Shown here in pieces: positions 9,305 to 17,958 of a DNA stretch of 64,000 bases. The position numbers were made by a program, and so were the translations under genes. The notes below the pieces were generated by a model. That model was not told the origin of the DNA and made no database searches. It saw only the letters and a list, made by a program, of their open reading frames with translations. Each line of letters starts with the position of its first letter. The first letter of the stretch is position 1. The stretch comes from Acidobacteriaceae bacterium (GTDB lineage Bacteria; Acidobacteriota; Terriglobia; Terriglobales; Acidobacteriaceae): the NCBI GenBank assembly GCA_003156805.1, contig PMHV01000008.1, forward strand, positions 214 to 64,213, read 5' to 3'.

Positions 9305-9693
9305 TGCCGCAATCCCATCCAGCTTTCTGAGACCACGAGTGAGTTGCCCGGATTCTGCGGATCGTATTTCACCGAAGTGGGTAAGCCAAGCCGGCAGGAG
9401 TGCAAGTTAATCCAATGGCGCAGGTAGGTGACATCCTGCGAGCACTCGTAAGAGACGCCCGCCACGTCGTAATGGTAGATCAGCAAAACCGCGGCGCGAC
9501 GACCGTCATTGGGCGCCAACTCCTGAACGTCGATCACGGTGCCGTCCGTGATGCGGCCCACGCCGTCGAGCCAGGCGCGGCGCTCGCGCTCGAGATCTTC
9601 CGCGGTCTTGGGCTTGCGCCGCAGCAGTGCGTAAGCTCCCACGCCCACGGCGCTTGCAGCCACCACCATCGAATAGAGACGAACTGAATCCAT
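9301..9693 (-). CDS. Small membrane-anchored protein, DUF3592-like
   Basis: 130 residues from the ATG at 9693; the frame stays open to a TTG at 9726 preceded by a weak AAGA, so an extra 11 residues are possible. One N-terminal membrane segment (VVAASAVGVGAYALL) precedes a soluble domain with VGRITDGTVIDVQEL, YHYDVAGVSYECSQDVTYL and a YDPQNPGNSLV motif. The last is typical of DUF3592 proteins (V-x-YDPxNPxxS). The function of that family is unknown. Confidence 0.65.
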   Translation of the reverse strand: MDSVRLYSMVVAASAVGVGAYALLRRKPKTAEDLERERRAWLDGVGRITDGTVIDVQELAPNDGRRAAVLLIYHYDVAGVSYECSQDVTYLRHWINLHSCRLGLPTSVKYDPQNPGNSLVVSESWMGLRQ

Positions 9694-9859
9694 CGGAGAA
9701 TGAGCGAGACCCTGGGCTGAGGTCAAATCTTCTTTATCAGCATATGCCGGAAGCGGTCGGCTGCGGAAGTGGGATGCCGGGTTACTGAGGGGTCCTGCTG
9801 TGGAAATTATCCCAGAGTAGAGTCCGTTGGGACCAAGAGTCAGACGAAAAGCGCCGCGC

Positions 9860-10239
9860 TCACGATTGACGAACCGGCCCAGCGCCCATTCTTAAGAACG
9901 CCACCAGAAAAAGCGCGGCAAACAGCAAGTCCACAATCGCAAATTGCAGATCCGAGCGCATGCGCCTCTGCAGATAAAGCACCACCACGGCGATTCCGTA
10001 GGCCAGTTTTTCCAGCACCGAAGGAATCATCATTGGCCGGAAGCGCACCGGTCGGTGGCGATCACGAAAAATACAAATTGCCATGCCAGCGCCACGCCTG
10101 CGAAACCGTAGTAGAAACCGGGATGCGTGATGGGTGGCGGATCCTGCCGGCCAATCAGATCGAAGATGAAGTACAAGGGAGTCAGCACCAGCACTCCCCA
10201 AATTCCCGCAATCCAAAAAAGAATCTTGGCAAACTTCAT
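9860..10239 (-). pseudogene. Small multi-pass membrane protein, broken by a one-base frameshift
   Basis: Frame one starts at 10239 and reads FAKILFWIAGIWGVLVLTPL, then DPPPITHPGFYYGFAGVALAW and FFVIATD, where it runs into a stop at 10030. A second frame takes over without a break in sense (VRFRPMMIPSVLEKLAYGIAVV, ending at 9860). Restoring one C at GACCGG (minus strand, about 10048-10053) would give one protein of about 126 residues with four membrane segments. The composite reads as a single conserved-looking membrane protein. Whether the lost base is biological or an assembly error cannot be told here. It lies 10 bases downstream of the surface-adhesin-E-like gene. Confidence 0.75.
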
Positions 10240-10249
10240 CGGAAGCGGC

Positions 10250-10687
10250 TCACCTCTGGTGGCACACGAAGTCTCGCGCCATGTCGCCGAAGTTGCCTTC
10301 CGCAGGCTGTCCGAACTGATCGTCGTGAAGGGCTTTCTTGCTGACTACCAGCTTGCCGCCGCGGTCGCGGGAATAGAACCACTCGGAGTTGGCGATGGCG
10401 CTGCCGCTGGCGCAGTTGAAGCGAACCCGGGCTCGCAGCTCGGCAAACGGTCCCCCCTGCGGCAGTTTCGTCGGTTCGCTGTATTCGACGCGCACCCACG
10501 CCGTGCGCAGATTATTCTTCTGCATCCGAACCGAGCTCACGAAGATTCTGTTCCCCGCATCGGTAGCGCCAATTTGCCGCCAGTCGCCCGCAGCAAACGC
10601 CGCCAGACCCACCAGCAGCGCCGGAGCCAGCACCACAACAACAAGGATGAACAGGCCCTTCTTCACAGGGGATGGAGATAAGCCCAT
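10250..10687 (-). CDS. Surface-adhesin-E-like exported protein
   Basis: 145 residues from the Met before GLSPSPVKKG; the frame is open to 10834 but the extra N-terminal part looks non-coding. One N-terminal hydrophobic segment (LFILVVVVLAPALLVGLAAF) acts as a signal or anchor. The rest has the pattern of the surface-adhesin E family: a strand with RMQKNNLRTAWVRVEYSEP, then a Cys in ARVRFNCASG, a SEWFYSRDRGGKLV strand and a final DFVCHQR, so one disulphide is likely. The family is poorly understood. Confidence 0.65.
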   Translation of the reverse strand: MGLSPSPVKKGLFILVVVVLAPALLVGLAAFAAGDWRQIGATDAGNRIFVSSVRMQKNNLRTAWVRVEYSEPTKLPQGGPFAELRARVRFNCASGSAIANSEWFYSRDRGGKLVVSKKALHDDQFGQPAEGNFGDMARDFVCHQR

Positions 10688-10811
10688 AAGCACGCCGCCC
10701 ACACTTTGGGCCAAAAGCCAGCTTCTGTCAACTGCAACTAGTCTCATTCCGAGACACCCGCCTGCGCGCCTGCTATGCTGTCGTGGTCTGCTGTCACAGA
10801 GGTCCGCTGGC

Positions 10812-11405
10812 ATGGAAACCCTTTGTTGTGCCACGTTCGACTCATCGGTGGGGCCGTTGTTTCTCGCTGCTTCGCCAAAAGGTCTGGTGGCTTTGGAGTT
10901 CGAGCACAGAGTGATCGACCCGACGTTTGACGAGCGAAAATCCGCTGGCTTCGAGAAGGGAAGATCCGAGAAGAGAGATGGATCTGCGCTGCGACGGAAT
11001 CCGCGACAAATCCGCGAAGAGAAACAGAGCGCTTGGCAGGAATCGCCGCGCCTGATGCAGCCTTACGTAAGCGAGCTCGAAGAATACTTCTCCGGCAATC
11101 GTCGCGAGTTCACCTTCCCGCTCGATTTGCGAGGAACCGATTTCCAACTGGCCTGCTGGCGAGCCCTCCTGGCGATTCCTTACGGCGAGACTCGCACTTA
11201 CGCGGACATCGCCCGAGCGATCGGCAAGCCGCAGGCGTTTCGCGCCGTGGGCATGGCCAACAATCGCAATCCCATCGCCATCGTGGTGCCCTGCCATCGC
11301 GTGATTGCCTCAGACGGCACTCTCTGCGGCTACGGCGGCGGACTCAGCGTGAAGCGTAAGCTGTTGGAGTTGGAAGGCGCGCTGACGGGCACTCTTGCGG
11401 CATAG
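10812..11405 (+). CDS. ogt: Methylated-DNA--protein-cysteine S-methyltransferase
   Basis: 197 residues from the ATG at 10812. The protein removes methyl from O6-methylguanine in DNA by transferring it to its own cysteine. The C-terminal domain (about 113-190) has GTDFQLACWRALLAIPYGETRTY, the helix-turn-helix region with RAVGMANNRNPIAIV, and the active-site PCHRVI. It ends with GYGGGLSVKRKLLELE. The N-terminal domain (METLCCATFDSSVGPLFLAAS) carries an unusual charged insert of about 45 residues between EFEHR and LMQPYVSELEEYF, rich in Arg, Lys, Glu and Ser and probably disordered. Confidence 0.93.
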   Translation: METLCCATFDSSVGPLFLAASPKGLVALEFEHRVIDPTFDERKSAGFEKGRSEKRDGSALRRNPRQIREEKQSAWQESPRLMQPYVSELEEYFSGNRREFTFPLDLRGTDFQLACWRALLAIPYGETRTYADIARAIGKPQAFRAVGMANNRNPIAIVVPCHRVIASDGTLCGYGGGLSVKRKLLELEGALTGTLAA

Positions 11406-11420
11406 CCGGTCACTACGGTT

Positions 11421-12806
11421 TTGCCGAGGTCCGAGGTCGGGGCCTCAGCCTTGACATCGCGAACACGTAAACCCTTGACCACCAACGGCAACTCAACCGC
11501 ACTCCGCAAAGCTGGACTCTTCTATCTCGTCTTCGTGATGTTTTCCTACACCACGGGCGGGCCCTTCGGACTCGAAGATATGGTCACCACCTCGGGTCCG
11601 GGGATGACGCTGATTTATTTGCTGGTGCTGCCGTTTTTCTGGTGCATTCCAGTTTCTTTGGTGTCGGCGGAACTTACCACCGCCATGCCCGTCGAGGGCG
11701 GCTTCTACCGCTGGACGCGCGCCGCTTTCGGCGACTTCTGGGGATTTCTCGCCGGCTGGTGGAACTGGTCGGCGTCGTTTCTGCTGGGCGGCGCATACGC
11801 GGTGCTTTTCACCGATTACCTTGTCTACTACTTTCCGCAAATCACCGGCTGGAGACATTATCTGATCTCGGTCGCACTGATCGCGGCGATCACCTGGATC
11901 AACGTCCGGGGCATTCAGATGGTCGGCCAGGTCGCAACCGCGCTTGAGATTTTCATCTTTGTGCCGGTGGCGGCGATGATTGTGATGGCATTCATGAAGT
12001 GGCATCACAATCCTTTTGTGCCGTTAATCCCGCCCCACCAGCCCACATTCAAGATTTTCGGGGTTGGCTTGGCTTTGGGGTTGTGGTTGTATTCAGGTTA
12101 CGAGCAACTTTCCACCGTAGCCGAAGAGGTCGAGAACCCGCAACGCACCTACCCGCGGGCCTTGGCGTTGGTAGTGCCGCTCTCGATTGCCGCCTATTTT
12201 CTGCCCACGCTCGCCGGGCTGGCCTCGGCGGGAAGCTGGCAGAACTGGCACACGGGATATTTCTCGGTCGCTGCGAAACAGATCGGCGCATCTTTTCTCG
12301 GGCACCCATGGCTCGGCACCTGTCTCGGAACCTCGATGACGCTGGCCGCGATGGTCGCAAACGTCGCGCTGCTCAACAGCACCGTGCTCACCACCACACG
12401 CATGCCTTTCGCCATGGCCGAAGATGGATATCTCCCGCAGATTCTGACGCGCAAGCACGCGCGCTATGGAACGCCGTGGCTGGCGATTGTGGTCTCGGCG
12501 ACGATTTATGCGCTGCTGGCGTGGCAGAGTTTGGCGCAGCTCATCTCCGTTTACATCTGGCTGCGCTCGGCCACGACCGTGCTCACGGTGCTGTCTGCGT
12601 GGAAGCTCCGCCGCACGCGGCCCGAGATGACGCGCGCGTTCGTGATCCCCGGCGGACGAATCGGATTGCTCTATGTAGTGGCTGCGCCGGTGGTGATGGC
12701 GTTGGTGGCGCTGTTAGGCAGCGACCGCTTTGCCGTGATCGGCGGAGCGGTCGCCATGGCTCTGGGGCCGCTGGTATACGCAATTGTTGCCTTCCGTCCG
12801 CGATAG
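11421..12806 (+). CDS. APC superfamily amino acid permease
   Basis: 461 residues as an open frame with about 12 membrane segments. No ATG lies near the expected start; TTG codons at 11421, 11451 or 11475 are the candidates and none has a clear ribosome site, so the N-terminus is uncertain. The fold signature is visible in TTGGPFGLEDMV (segment 1), the VEGGFYRWTRAAFGDFWGF stretch (segment 3), and YSGYEQLSTVAEEVENPQRTY (segment 6 to 7). It probably exchanges or imports an amino acid or polyamine across the inner membrane. An FAD amine oxidoreductase gene lies 1.5 kb away, but not in the same operon. Confidence 0.85.
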   Translation: MPRSEVGASALTSRTRKPLTTNGNSTALRKAGLFYLVFVMFSYTTGGPFGLEDMVTTSGPGMTLIYLLVLPFFWCIPVSLVSAELTTAMPVEGGFYRWTRAAFGDFWGFLAGWWNWSASFLLGGAYAVLFTDYLVYYFPQITGWRHYLISVALIAAITWINVRGIQMVGQVATALEIFIFVPVAAMIVMAFMKWHHNPFVPLIPPHQPTFKIFGVGLALGLWLYSGYEQLSTVAEEVENPQRTYPRALALVVPLSIAAYFLPTLAGLASAGSWQNWHTGYFSVAAKQIGASFLGHPWLGTCLGTSMTLAAMVANVALLNSTVLTTTRMPFAMAEDGYLPQILTRKHARYGTPWLAIVVSATIYALLAWQSLAQLISVYIWLRSATTVLTVLSAWKLRRTRPEMTRAFVIPGGRIGLLYVVAAPVVMALVALLGSDRFAVIGGAVAMALGPLVYAIVAFRPR

Positions 12807-12853
12807 ATATACAATGATATATGTATATCTTTGAAGCAAATTTAGGAGGCGCT

Positions 12854-13105
12854 ATGCAAGTTTCGAAATGGGGAAACAGCCTGGCAATTCGCTTGCCCGC
12901 CGCGGTAGTCGAGGCGCTTGAACTGAAAGAAGGCGACGATATCGAGATTCGCGTCGCCGGGAGCCGCGAACTAGAAGTCAGCCGCGATAAGAGCCGGCAA
13001 CGCGCGTTGGAGACTCTTCGCAAGTTGAGCCGTCCTTTGCCTCCCGGGTTCGTCTTCGACCGCGAAGAAGCACATGAGCGAGGAAGCAGGAGCGATGAGC
13101 GCTAA
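12854..13105 (+). CDS. AbrB/MazE-type antitoxin of a VapBC-like pair
   Basis: 83 residues from the ATG at 12854, with AGGAGG at 12844-12849. The N-terminus MQVSKWGNSLAIRLPAAVV followed by LKEGDDIEI is the classic swapped-hairpin AbrB/MazE DNA-binding motif. The C-terminal part (about 45-83) is charged and would bind the toxin. It overlaps the PIN-domain gene by 11 bases. Such antitoxins usually bind and repress their own promoter; AT-rich sequence with TATACAATGATATATG at 12807-12824 lies just upstream and may hold the promoter and operator. Confidence 0.88.
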   Translation: MQVSKWGNSLAIRLPAAVVEALELKEGDDIEIRVAGSRELEVSRDKSRQRALETLRKLSRPLPPGFVFDREEAHERGSRSDER

Positions 13106-13499
13106 GGCGTTCTTCGACTCCAACGTGCTGATCTACGCGATGGTTAGCGGAGATCCCCGCAGGGAGCGGGCTCAGCAGTTAGTCGCGCAAGGCGGAGTAA
13201 TCAGCGTTCAAGTTTTGAATGAATTCGTCGCGGTCGCACGACGTAAGATGCGCATGCCTTGGGAGGGAGTGATCGAAGCGCTGGATGCGGTTCGAATCTT
13301 ATTCCCTTCGCCGGTTTCAATCACGCTGGTTACACATGAAGCGGCATTGAAGATCGCCCAGCCGTACGGCTTCGGCATCTACGACGCGCTGATCGCCGCC
13401 GCTGCGCTCGAAGCGAACTGCTCTACGCTTTACTCGGAAGATATGCAGGATGGGCAAGTGATCGACGGGGAGCTGACTATTCGGAATCCGTTCCTGTGA
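13095..13499 (+). CDS. PIN-domain toxin (VapC-like ribonuclease)
   Basis: 134 residues from the ATG at 13095; an upstream ATG in frame at 13074 is possible. The four acidic residues of the PIN active site are visible: FFDSNVLIY, the Glu of LNEFVAVA, the Asp of GFGIYDALIAAAA and the Asp of LYSEDMQDG. PIN toxins cleave RNA, often tRNA or rRNA, when free of the antitoxin. All key residues are intact, so the toxin is likely active. It is coupled to the AbrB-type antitoxin gene just upstream. Confidence 0.9.
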   Translation: MSAKAFFDSNVLIYAMVSGDPRRERAQQLVAQGGVISVQVLNEFVAVARRKMRMPWEGVIEALDAVRILFPSPVSITLVTHEAALKIAQPYGFGIYDALIAAAALEANCSTLYSEDMQDGQVIDGELTIRNPFL

Positions 13500-13556
13500 T
13501 TTTGGCTCTAACTACGCCCAATTTGGCTGTCGAATTCTTCCAGCGAGAAAGCTTAG

Positions 13557-14158
13557 TCAAGGGCGTCGGTAGAGCGGACTCACCTTGCAGGTAGTGCGTC
13601 CCCCCTGGTCTACGAGCTGGCAGCCTCGGCAAAAATCTGAGCTTCCAATCTCAAACGGCCCGCGGATGCTGTAGCGTATCTTGGTGTCGTCATCAATTAC
13701 GTAGACGAATGGACATCCGCCTGCCGTGCTAATGACCTGCTGAATGCGCTCACGCGCACGGGAAGATTCGCATTGATCGAGAACATCTTCACACCGCCAA
13801 CGGATATGAAGCCCCCAATCAACGTAAAGCTGAAAATGCTGAGCAGGTTCTTAACGCTTACACTGCCCAAGGCTGCTCGGCCCGACCAGAGCAACACTAC
13901 GAAGACGATAACTGCAAGGCCTGAAAAAGTGGAAACGATCTTACCGGCCAAGTCAAGGCGACGAACCCAAATCGACTCTTCTCCACGCTCAAACTGTGTC
14001 TGCGGGGACAGGGACGAGTTTCCCCAAGAGGATAGATTCGACTGGTTGTACGATCTCAGGAGATCTCGAAGAAGTTCGTAGAACTCGGGGTGAAGGTGCG
14101 CATCTATCCTGATTTGGTCGACTTTATCGATCCGAATCGGGGTTTGGCTCCAGGGCAT
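13557..14158 (-). pseudogene. Unknown membrane protein, probably one gene split by a frameshift
   Basis: The first frame starts at 14158 and runs to a stop at 13697. It has a hydrophilic N-terminus (HLHPEFYELLRDLL) and two membrane segments (IVSTFSGLAVIVFVVLLW and LLSIFSFTLIGGFISVGGV). From about 13790 a different frame, with no start codon of its own, gives sensible protein: DVLDQCESSRARERIQQVIS, GGCPFVYVIDDDTKIRYSI, RGPFEIGSSDFCRGCQLV and a TGA at 13557-13559. This suggests one protein of about 200 residues with a Cys-bearing cytoplasmic tail, broken near TTCTCGATCAATGC (minus strand, about 13770-13790). I do not recognise the family. Programmed frameshifting is possible but less likely; no slippery site is obvious. 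Confidence 0.6.
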
Positions 14159-14279
14159 AGTGGATCTCCAATCAAAGGAGTCTTACGGCAAGGCCCGATG
14201 GAACGTCCCCATCCTACTTCCGGAACAGCAACTGCACAAGCTTTTTGCTTGCTTTTTGCTGCTCCGTCGCACCGGCTGA

Positions 14280-15578
14280 TCAGCTCACCCAATCCAGAAC
14301 CTTGTACCACATTCCCGCGAACGGCAGGAACCACGGCCTGCCGTTGTACAACCCAAGCGGCGCGCCAGGGAACGGAATGCCCACAAACGGATTCTCCGGC
14401 TTATCCCCCGCGATCAACTCAGCGATTCTCTGGCCCTGATACGTCGCCATGGCGACGCCGTGTCCGGCGTAGCCGACAGCGTAGTACATCCCGTCGATCT
14501 GCCCCGCATGCGGCATGATATCGAAGGCGAAGTCGAGCGTGCCGCCCCAAACGTATTCCACTTTAGCGTCGCGCAGTTGAGGATAAACATCGATCATGCC
14601 GCGGCGCAGGATTTCGGCGCTGCGGCGGATGGTCCGATCGTTCTCGGGGAAGAATGCGGCGCGGCCGCCGAACAACATGCGGCGCTCGGGCGTGAGCCGG
14701 TAGTAGTAAAGATAGTTTTTCGAGTCGTAGATCATGCGGTTGCGCGGGCTGAGTTCGTGCGCCAGCTGTTCGGGCAGCACTTCTGTCGTGATGATGAACG
14801 ATCCGATTGGGATAATTTTTTTCTGCAGCGCAGGCGTGGCTCGTCCCGTGTAGCCGCTGGTGCCGACAAATATGTCGCGCGCCCACAGCGAGCCGCGCGA
14901 ACTATTGATCTTCCATCCAGCCTCGCCCTGCCGCGATTCGCGCTGCAAACTTTCCACGCGCGTGCGTTCGCAAATTTCCGCCCCGGCCTTCATCGCGGCA
15001 CGGCCGAGTCCGGCAACGTAGCGCGCTGGGTTTAGTCCAGCGCTAACTTCATCCACCATGCCGCCGTAATAAATGCTTGACCCAATCTCCGAACTCAATT
15101 CGCTCCTCTGTACCACCCGCAGCTCATGATTAAATTCACGCGCAATCACCTCCGCCTGCCGCGCGTAATCGTCGAAGTGCTTGCGCTTGCAGGCGACCTC
15201 CAGATGCCCGCAGCGCGAAAAATCGCAGTCGATTTCCTCTTCGCGCACAATCTGCTCGACGCAATCAATCGACGCCAGCGACGCCGCATACATGCGCTGC
15301 GTGCGCTCACGGCCATACCTGGAAATGAGCTGGTTCACGCCCAGCTTCATACCGGTGAGCACCATGCCGCCGTTGCGCGAGCTGGCGCCCCATCCGATGG
15401 CCTCCGCTTCGAGGACGGCAACTTTCGCGCCGCGTCTGGCCAGCGTGAGCGCAGCGGAAAGTCCGGTGAAACCCGCGCCGATGACGGCGATGTCCACGCG
15501 CGCCGGCAAGGCCGGCGATTCCGCGGATCGCGGCATTTCGACCGTAGTCAGCCAGTAGTTCTGTTCGCGCAGCGGCAT
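14280..15578 (-). CDS. FAD-dependent amine/amino-acid oxidoreductase (DAO family, PuuB-like)
   Basis: 432 residues from the Met of PLREQNYWLTT; the frame is open 15 codons further. The FAD-binding Rossmann motif is clear: VDIAVIGAGFTGLSAALTLARRGAKVAVLEAE, then WGASSRNGGMVLTG, typical of the gamma-glutamylputrescine oxidase/glycine oxidase branch. The C-terminal region carries the FAD contact YAVGYAGHGVAMATYQGQRIAELI. Enzymes of this branch oxidise secondary or primary amines with O2. The nearest transport gene is the APC permease at 11.4 kb, on the other strand. The substrate is unknown. Confidence 0.88.
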   Translation of the reverse strand: MPLREQNYWLTTVEMPRSAESPALPARVDIAVIGAGFTGLSAALTLARRGAKVAVLEAEAIGWGASSRNGGMVLTGMKLGVNQLISRYGRERTQRMYAASLASIDCVEQIVREEEIDCDFSRCGHLEVACKRKHFDDYARQAEVIAREFNHELRVVQRSELSSEIGSSIYYGGMVDEVSAGLNPARYVAGLGRAAMKAGAEICERTRVESLQRESRQGEAGWKINSSRGSLWARDIFVGTSGYTGRATPALQKKIIPIGSFIITTEVLPEQLAHELSPRNRMIYDSKNYLYYYRLTPERRMLFGGRAAFFPENDRTIRRSAEILRRGMIDVYPQLRDAKVEYVWGGTLDFAFDIMPHAGQIDGMYYAVGYAGHGVAMATYQGQRIAELIAGDKPENPFVGIPFPGAPLGLYNGRPWFLPFAGMWYKVLDWVS

Positions 15579-15766
15579 GGGTGGAACGTGCGATTGGGAT
15601 TGTAAATCAGTCGTTGCTCGCAATCCGGCTCATCACCCGGCGCCGGTGAAGTCGCACGCACAATGTGACGATCGGCCATGTACTTCCGGCCGCTCAGTCC
15701 AAGAGATTGGCCAAGCCTACCTCGGTAACTTGCTCCGGTTACTCGTGGCCTCTAGGCTAAAGTGGT

Positions 15767-17722
15767 ATGCCTCTGCGTTGCGTCGTATTCAGTTCGGACC
15801 AGAGCGTGACCCGCCCGATCTGGCAGGCATTCGCCGACCTCGACATTGAGGGGGAATATTGCAGCAACGCGGTGGAAGCGGTCGAGAGGGTCACCACCCA
15901 GCTTTTTCAGATCGTCATCACCGACTGGGACGATCAGCCCGAAGCGGCCTTCCTGCTCAAGACCGCGCGCGAGTTGAAAGCCGCTCAGCGTCCGCTTACC
16001 CTGGCGATCGTTAAAGATGAAGCCAGTTTGCCCCAGGCTCTGCACGCGGGCGCAAATTCGATTCTGCGCAAACCCATCCAGGCAGAACAGGTTCGAGACA
16101 CGCTGAGCACGGCCTGCGATCTGTTACGCGCGAAAGTCGAGCCATCGCCGCCCGCGGTTGCTGCATCTTCAAAACCGCCCGCGGCTTTCCAGGCTTTTGC
16201 GGCCGCCGCTTCTGCTGGCACGGCTCCGGCGCCCGCCTTTATTAGCCAAACACCGGAGAAAGCTCTCCGTTCCGGCGAATTCCTGCAGAGCGCGAGTTCC
16301 GCACCCGGCGCGCAATTTGACACGGAAGCCGATCCTGCAGTTTCAATGGAACAATCGGCGGCAACCGAAGTCGACCCGCTCACTGAGTTAGAGCCAACCG
16401 CGGCGGCGGTGGAGTCTCCGGCGACGGAGCCTCCCATGCCCCAGGAAGAACCGCGGCAAGGTTGGTCGTCACTTGAGGACCGACTGCGGAGGTCGCCGGA
16501 CCCACCGCGAGTGCCCTCGCCGAAAAACGAATCGCTCTCATATGGCGAACCCGCCTCCCAAATTGCGCCATCGCCCGACCCCAAGAAGAAGGCAGAAGAG
16601 ACAAACAATCCGGCGGCAACAGCTTCGCACGGCCAAGACGGCCAAGAAAGAGGCGAAGCCGAGCTATTTGCCTACATGAAAGGCAAGGCTGCGGAGATTT
16701 CGGATCCCGCGCTGGCGAGGCGGCCTTCGCGAGCCGGCACGGTTCTTCTGTTGGCAGTGTTGTGCGTAACCTGTGGCGTAGCGTTCCTGAAAGCGCCGCC
16801 GGCGCAGTGGCCGCGGAACCTCGACTTGCTCGATCAATATGTCGCGCGCGCGGGAAGAAACTGGCTCAACCCGCCCCCGGCAGCTTCTCCTCAGACCACT
16901 GCTCAGCATGAAAGTTTCGCTCAGGCAGGGGACGAATACAAACTTCCAGCCGCCGGCAACATTCCGGACGCGACTACGGATCAATCACAGATCAAGGTGT
17001 TGCCGGTGGTCGACCCCACCGCGAAGCCCGCGAATGCCTCGCCAACCGCGGGAGTGGGGCAGTCGCCGCCGCCGCCCACCACGAATGACAAGAGCCCCGA
17101 TCAGGCCGCGACAGGAGCCAGCGAAGCTCCGCAGAATCCAAACCAAGAGACTGCAATCACCGCTGCTCCGGCCGCAGACCGGTCGACGGCCGCTACAACA
17201 CCCGAGCCCGGCTCGTCGGCAGCGACACCGCCCCGGCAGAATCCGCTGGTTGCGCCGTCAGACGTACCTTCGCAACGGCCGCTCGCTTCGCTCGCACAAA
17301 ACCCTCCGCAGCCCCATACGGTTGCGCCGCCGACCAGCGCTGGCATCCCCTCCAGTTTGAAATCGCAGATGGCTTCATCGACTCCCGACGCCAGCGGCAA
17401 CAAGCCGGCGGAAGCGGCGCTGCCCACGATCGGGCCGGTTGATCTGACGGAGTCGGCTGCCCGCAGTCTGCTCGTGCAACAAGTGGAGCCCGCATATCCC
17501 GATGCCGCAAAGAGCACCGCGCAGCATGGCAGCGTGGTTCTGCAAGTGATCATCGGACCAGACGGAACCGTCCAGGATGCGAAGTTTCTCCAGGGATCGC
17601 TGGCCTTTGCCCGGGATGCCATCGACGCCGTCAAGCAATGGCGGTTCAAGCCTTATTTCATGAACGGACGGCCCGTCGCTGCTCGCACCGTTCTCACGCT
17701 GAATTTCAAGCCGCCAGCATAA
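15767..17722 (+). CDS. Receiver-like / single-pass membrane / TonB C-terminal domain fusion protein
   Basis: 651 residues. Residues 1-125 look like a response-regulator receiver: CVVFSSDQS, the strand QIVITDWDD with the likely phospho-acceptor Asp at about 53, and ILRKPIQAEQV with the conserved Lys. A Pro/Ala/Glu-rich linker follows to about 300, then one membrane segment (TVLLLAVLCVTCGVAFL, about 324-340). A second Pro/Ser/Thr-rich linker runs to about 560. The last 85 residues are a TonB C-terminal domain (VEPAYPDAAKS, GSVVLQVIIGPDGTVQDAKF, AVKQWRFKPY). The topology puts the receiver in the cytoplasm and the TonB domain in the periplasm. No ExbB/ExbD genes are near. Confidence 0.82.
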   Translation: MPLRCVVFSSDQSVTRPIWQAFADLDIEGEYCSNAVEAVERVTTQLFQIVITDWDDQPEAAFLLKTARELKAAQRPLTLAIVKDEASLPQALHAGANSILRKPIQAEQVRDTLSTACDLLRAKVEPSPPAVAASSKPPAAFQAFAAAASAGTAPAPAFISQTPEKALRSGEFLQSASSAPGAQFDTEADPAVSMEQSAATEVDPLTELEPTAAAVESPATEPPMPQEEPRQGWSSLEDRLRRSPDPPRVPSPKNESLSYGEPASQIAPSPDPKKKAEETNNPAATASHGQDGQERGEAELFAYMKGKAAEISDPALARRPSRAGTVLLLAVLCVTCGVAFLKAPPAQWPRNLDLLDQYVARAGRNWLNPPPAASPQTTAQHESFAQAGDEYKLPAAGNIPDATTDQSQIKVLPVVDPTAKPANASPTAGVGQSPPPPTTNDKSPDQAATGASEAPQNPNQETAITAAPAADRSTAATTPEPGSSAATPPRQNPLVAPSDVPSQRPLASLAQNPPQPHTVAPPTSAGIPSSLKSQMASSTPDASGNKPAEAALPTIGPVDLTESAARSLLVQQVEPAYPDAAKSTAQHGSVVLQVIIGPDGTVQDAKFLQGSLAFARDAIDAVKQWRFKPYFMNGRPVAARTVLTLNFKPPA

Positions 17723-17958
17723 GCCCCCGCTGGGCACGGAAGCTAGGCACTGTCTGATATCTGCAGTTCCCGGACCGGCAAAATGCAGTTCTTTGCGCAG
17801 CCGCTCCGGCACTCTTGGCGCGACGGAAACTCATTAAGGTCTTGAACAAGTTACCGAAGAGGCGCCGATTGAGCAGCCGGCGGGCGAAAACCGGCATCTA
17901 CAGATATAATGAGAGGCAGTCCTTAGGGAGTGAAGCCTTCCCGGAAAACGACAATCTG

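Noticed and set aside
13289-13299. GGTTCGAATCT resembling a tRNA T-loop
   Set aside because: It lies inside the PIN-toxin coding region and no cloverleaf can be drawn around it.
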